NCBI GenBank assembly: GCA_903885855.1
Contig: CAISKG010000116.1
Location: 1 to 6,294, forward strand
From: an uncultured Planctomycetaceae bacterium
GTDB taxonomy: Bacteria; Planctomycetota; Planctomycetia; Pirellulales; UBA1268
Direction of reading: 5' to 3'
Length of the DNA: 6,294 nt
In this document: positions 4,200 to 6,294 of the stretch, in pieces
Numbering within the stretch: the first letter of the stretch is position 1
How the letters are laid out: each line of letters starts with the position of its first letter
Notes under the pieces: generated by a model
Told to the model about the DNA's origin: nothing
Database searches by the model: none
Seen by the model: the letters and a program-made list of their open reading frames with translations, nothing else
Made by a program: the position numbers and the translations under genes

Positions 4200-6294
4200 T
4201 CAGTCGTCGGCGATGAAGCCGTGGTAGCGCCCCATGTGCCAGGGGAGGAGGAACACCGTCCCGCTGGCGAGTTCCCGGCCGTCGCCGCCGGTGTCGAGCC
4301 GCCAGGGATCGGTGTTCCAGTGGGCGAAGGATCGCTCGTCGGCCGGCAGCACCCGACCGTCGACACGGAATCCCCGCGCCGCGCGGTCGGGCACCCCGGG
4401 ATCGATCGACTGCGCCTCGGGGAGGGGCCTCACGTCGAGGCGGTGGGCGTTGGCATGGGCCCACTGGCAGCGGTCGAGCGGCAGGCGCACGAGCGTGTCG
4501 ATGGCGTCGTCGAGCCAGGCCGCCGCCAGCCCCGCGGCGCCCGCCGAGGGGTCGACCGGGCCGCCGGGGTCCGCCGCGCGCGCGGCCGCCACGTAGGCGA
4601 AGTCGAAGAACGGATTGCGCTCCGGCCGCTCGAGCAGCCAGGAGCGGTGGAAGGCGCCGAGGGCCTCGAGCCGCTCGGCGGGATCGGGGGTGAGGCGGAC
4701 GAGGTGGTAGAGATCCATGAAGGCCATCTCGTCGTCCGACTGGTTTCCCGAGCCGATCCCCATCTGCACCTTGGGAGCGGCGGCGTTGGCGCCGTAGGCG
4801 TGGTCGCGCCGCAGGCGCGCCGCCGCCTCGGCGTAGCGCGCGTCGCCGGTGACGTGGGCCGCGACCGCCAGGTAGGCGAGGATGCTCATCGAATTGAGGC
4901 CGCGCTCCACGCGCCACGCCGGATCGTGGTCGAGCGCCGCCGGCGAATACTCCCCCCAGCGCGTCGGCAGCCCGTCGTGGTCGACGAGCCGGAAGCCGTG
5001 GTCGACGAGGTGGTCGGCCAGCCGCGCCACCCCGCGCCGCACCGCCGCGCGTTCGGCGTCGGTGCCGGCCACGAGGTCGTGGTAGAGGGCGAAGAAGAAG
5101 AAATGGCCGTCGAGCTCGTCGGAGCTCGTGTCGGCCTTCCACCACCAGCGGCCGTCGGCGGAGCGCGGCCAGCGCGGCTCGAGCGTCTTCCAGAGCGGAT
5201 CCTCCGCGCGGATGCGCCGGTCGCGCTCGGCCTGGCCGGTGTTGGGGTCAGGGTCGTCGATCGGCAGCACCGTCCGCGCCGGGAACCCGGGGGGCGGCGC
5301 ATGCTCCCCCCCCTGCGTGACGTCCTGGAGGAAGAGGAGGGCCGCGAGGACCCGGTCGGCGCGGCGTTTGGCCTCCGGGGAGCGGTCGTGGGCGTAGGCG
5401 AAGCACTGCGCCGCGCCGTACATCGCCGTCCACAGGCCGTCGTTGTCGCTGTCGTGGCGCCGCACGGCGGAGCGGTCGCCCGGCTGCTCGAGCGTGGCCA
5501 CGGCGACGAAGCCGTGCTCGGTGCGCGCGATCAGGCGGTCGATCTCCTCCTCGTAGACCCTCGCCTTCGCGGCGAGCGTCATCGGCCGCGCGGCGATCCA
5601 GCCGGTGCCGCCGTCGGTGGCCAGGACGACGTCGCCCGAGGGGAGGATCGCGAGGTCGTCGATCCGGTCGCCGGGAAGCCACCCCGGCCCCTGCCGGTAG
5701 CGGAAGTCGGCGCCGGTCCACTCCACGAGCCCGCGCTTCGCGCCGAGCCAGACCGTGCCGTCGGGTGCGGCCGCCACGGCGGTGAAGTCGGCCACCGGCA
5801 GCCCCTCGGCACCGGCGAAGAACTCCCAGGCGTCCGCTGTCCGCCGCATCACACCCGCCGGCGTGGCGACGACGAGGCGCCCGGCGGCGTCGTAGGCCAC
5901 GCCGCGCACGTCGGCCGCGGCCCACACGAGCCCGCGGGCGTCGGCCGGGGCGAGGCGGGCGAAGCCGCCGTCTCCGTCGCGCTCGAAGAGGCCGGCGGAG
6001 GTGGCCACGGCCACGCGCCCCCCGCCGTCGCGCGCCACCTGGCGGACCGCGGCACCGGCCGCCAGGTCCGCCGGGTCGATGCCGCCGTCGCGCGGCGGCG
6101 CGGGGGTGGCGTCGGGGGAGAATCCCCGCTCCCCGAGCCGGAAGGAGGCGCCGGCCCCGGCGAGGTGGAGGCCGCCGTCGGCGCCGTGCCACACGCGGGC
6201 CGGCACGAAGCCCGCCGGCAGCCCGGCCGGCAGCTCGCGGTGGATCGGCACGCGTTGCACGAAGCCGCCGACGCGCCGCGGCAGCGCCTCGGCC
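4200..6294 (-). CDS. Beta-propeller protein with C-terminal alpha/alpha-toroid-like domain, 5' end outside window
   Basis: The frame is open from the window edge to the TGA at 4202-4200, about 697 residues. Residues below are numbered from a GTG at 6260, which is probably not the start: coding-like sequence (AEALPRRVGGF) continues above it, no signal peptide follows it, and no Shine-Dalgarno is obvious. Residues about 20-230 hold five propeller-type repeats (near 23, 72, 118, 160 and 200) with the pattern V-x-x-V-A-x-D-x-x-G-R-V-x-V-A-T-x-x-G-L, as in two-component-regulator propeller or ligand-binding sensor proteins. From about 264 the protein changes to a helix-rich region opening with H-D-S-D-N-D-G-L-W-T (269-278), then 'MYGAAQCFAYA', W-K-A-D-T-S-S-D-E-L-D-G-H (374-386), 'ALYHDLVAG', 'RGLNSMSILAYLAVAAHVTGD' and 'GSGNQSDDEMAFMDLYHL'. 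Helix pairs with conserved W, D, E and H are typical of six-hairpin glycosidase or epimerase-like toroids. No reaction can be named. No histidine kinase or DNA-binding domain follows the propeller. The gene converges on the ceramidase-like gene. Confidence 0.85.
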   Translation of the reverse strand, partial: AEALPRRVGGFVQRVPIHRELPAGLPAGFVPARVWHGADGGLHLAGAGASFRLGERGFSPDATPAPPRDGGIDPADLAAGAAVRQVARDGGGRVAVATSAGLFERDGDGGFARLAPADARGLVWAAADVRGVAYDAAGRLVVATPAGVMRRTADAWEFFAGAEGLPVADFTAVAAAPDGTVWLGAKRGLVEWTGADFRYRQGPGWLPGDRIDDLAILPSGDVVLATDGGTGWIAARPMTLAAKARVYEEEIDRLIARTEHGFVAVATLEQPGDRSAVRRHDSDNDGLWTAMYGAAQCFAYAHDRSPEAKRRADRVLAALLFLQDVTQGGEHAPPPGFPARTVLPIDDPDPNTGQAERDRRIRAEDPLWKTLEPRWPRSADGRWWWKADTSSDELDGHFFFFALYHDLVAGTDAERAAVRRGVARLADHLVDHGFRLVDHDGLPTRWGEYSPAALDHDPAWRVERGLNSMSILAYLAVAAHVTGDARYAEAAARLRRDHAYGANAAAPKVQMGIGSGNQSDDEMAFMDLYHLVRLTPDPAERLEALGAFHRSWLLERPERNPFFDFAYVAAARAADPGGPVDPSAGAAGLAAAWLDDAIDTLVRLPLDRCQWAHANAHRLDVRPLPEAQSIDPGVPDRAARGFRVDGRVLPADERSFAHWNTDPWRLDTGGDGRELASGTVFLLPWHMGRYHGFIADD

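Noticed and set aside
4021..6192. Two long Arg/Pro/Gly-rich - strand frames (4021-5145 and 5248-6192) overlapping the propeller gene
   Set aside because: They are the shifted reading of the same strand; the propeller and helical-domain motifs occur only in the frame ending at 4200.

Overview
The window is very GC-rich, with strong G/C preference at third codon positions and long spurious antisense frames. Its gene content points to a planctomycete, probably Pirellulales or a relative. The main reasons are a DUF1559 protein with the H-X9-DG C-terminal signature, a small lipoprotein with a carboxypeptidase-regulatory-like fold directly after it, and a run of secreted hydrolases. The assignment is by gene content only, since there is no rRNA or other phylogenetic marker.

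Layout on the + strand: bases 1-789 are the 3' part of a DUF1559 (pseudopilin-like) gene whose start lies outside the window. Bases 790-926 are non-coding and hold a very strong GNRA-capped hairpin (821-858), a weak promoter candidate and a good Shine-Dalgarno. Bases 927-1388 encode a 153-aa lipoprotein. After a 52-bp gap, 1441-2886 encodes a secreted PhoPQ-activated pathogenicity-related (PqaA-type) alpha/beta hydrolase with a complete apparent Ser-Asp-His triad. Its stop codon overlaps the GTG start of the next gene (2883-4184), a compact secreted protein related to neutral/alkaline ceramidases that keeps all four expected zinc-ligand positions.

On the - strand, converging with the ceramidase-like gene across only 15 bp, is a large reading frame (6294 down to 4200) that is still open at the window edge. 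It combines a beta-propeller of two-component-regulator-propeller type with a C-terminal, mostly helical domain of about 420 residues that resembles alpha/alpha-toroid sugar-active or epimerase-like proteins. I cannot assign it a reaction.

Taken together, this is a region of cell-surface and exported proteins. The translationally coupled esterase-like and ceramidase-like pair is the best supported functional unit, plausibly two exported hydrolases acting on related substrates. The DUF1559 and lipoprotein genes form a recurrent planctomycete pair. I see no mobile element, CRISPR array, tRNA or rRNA.
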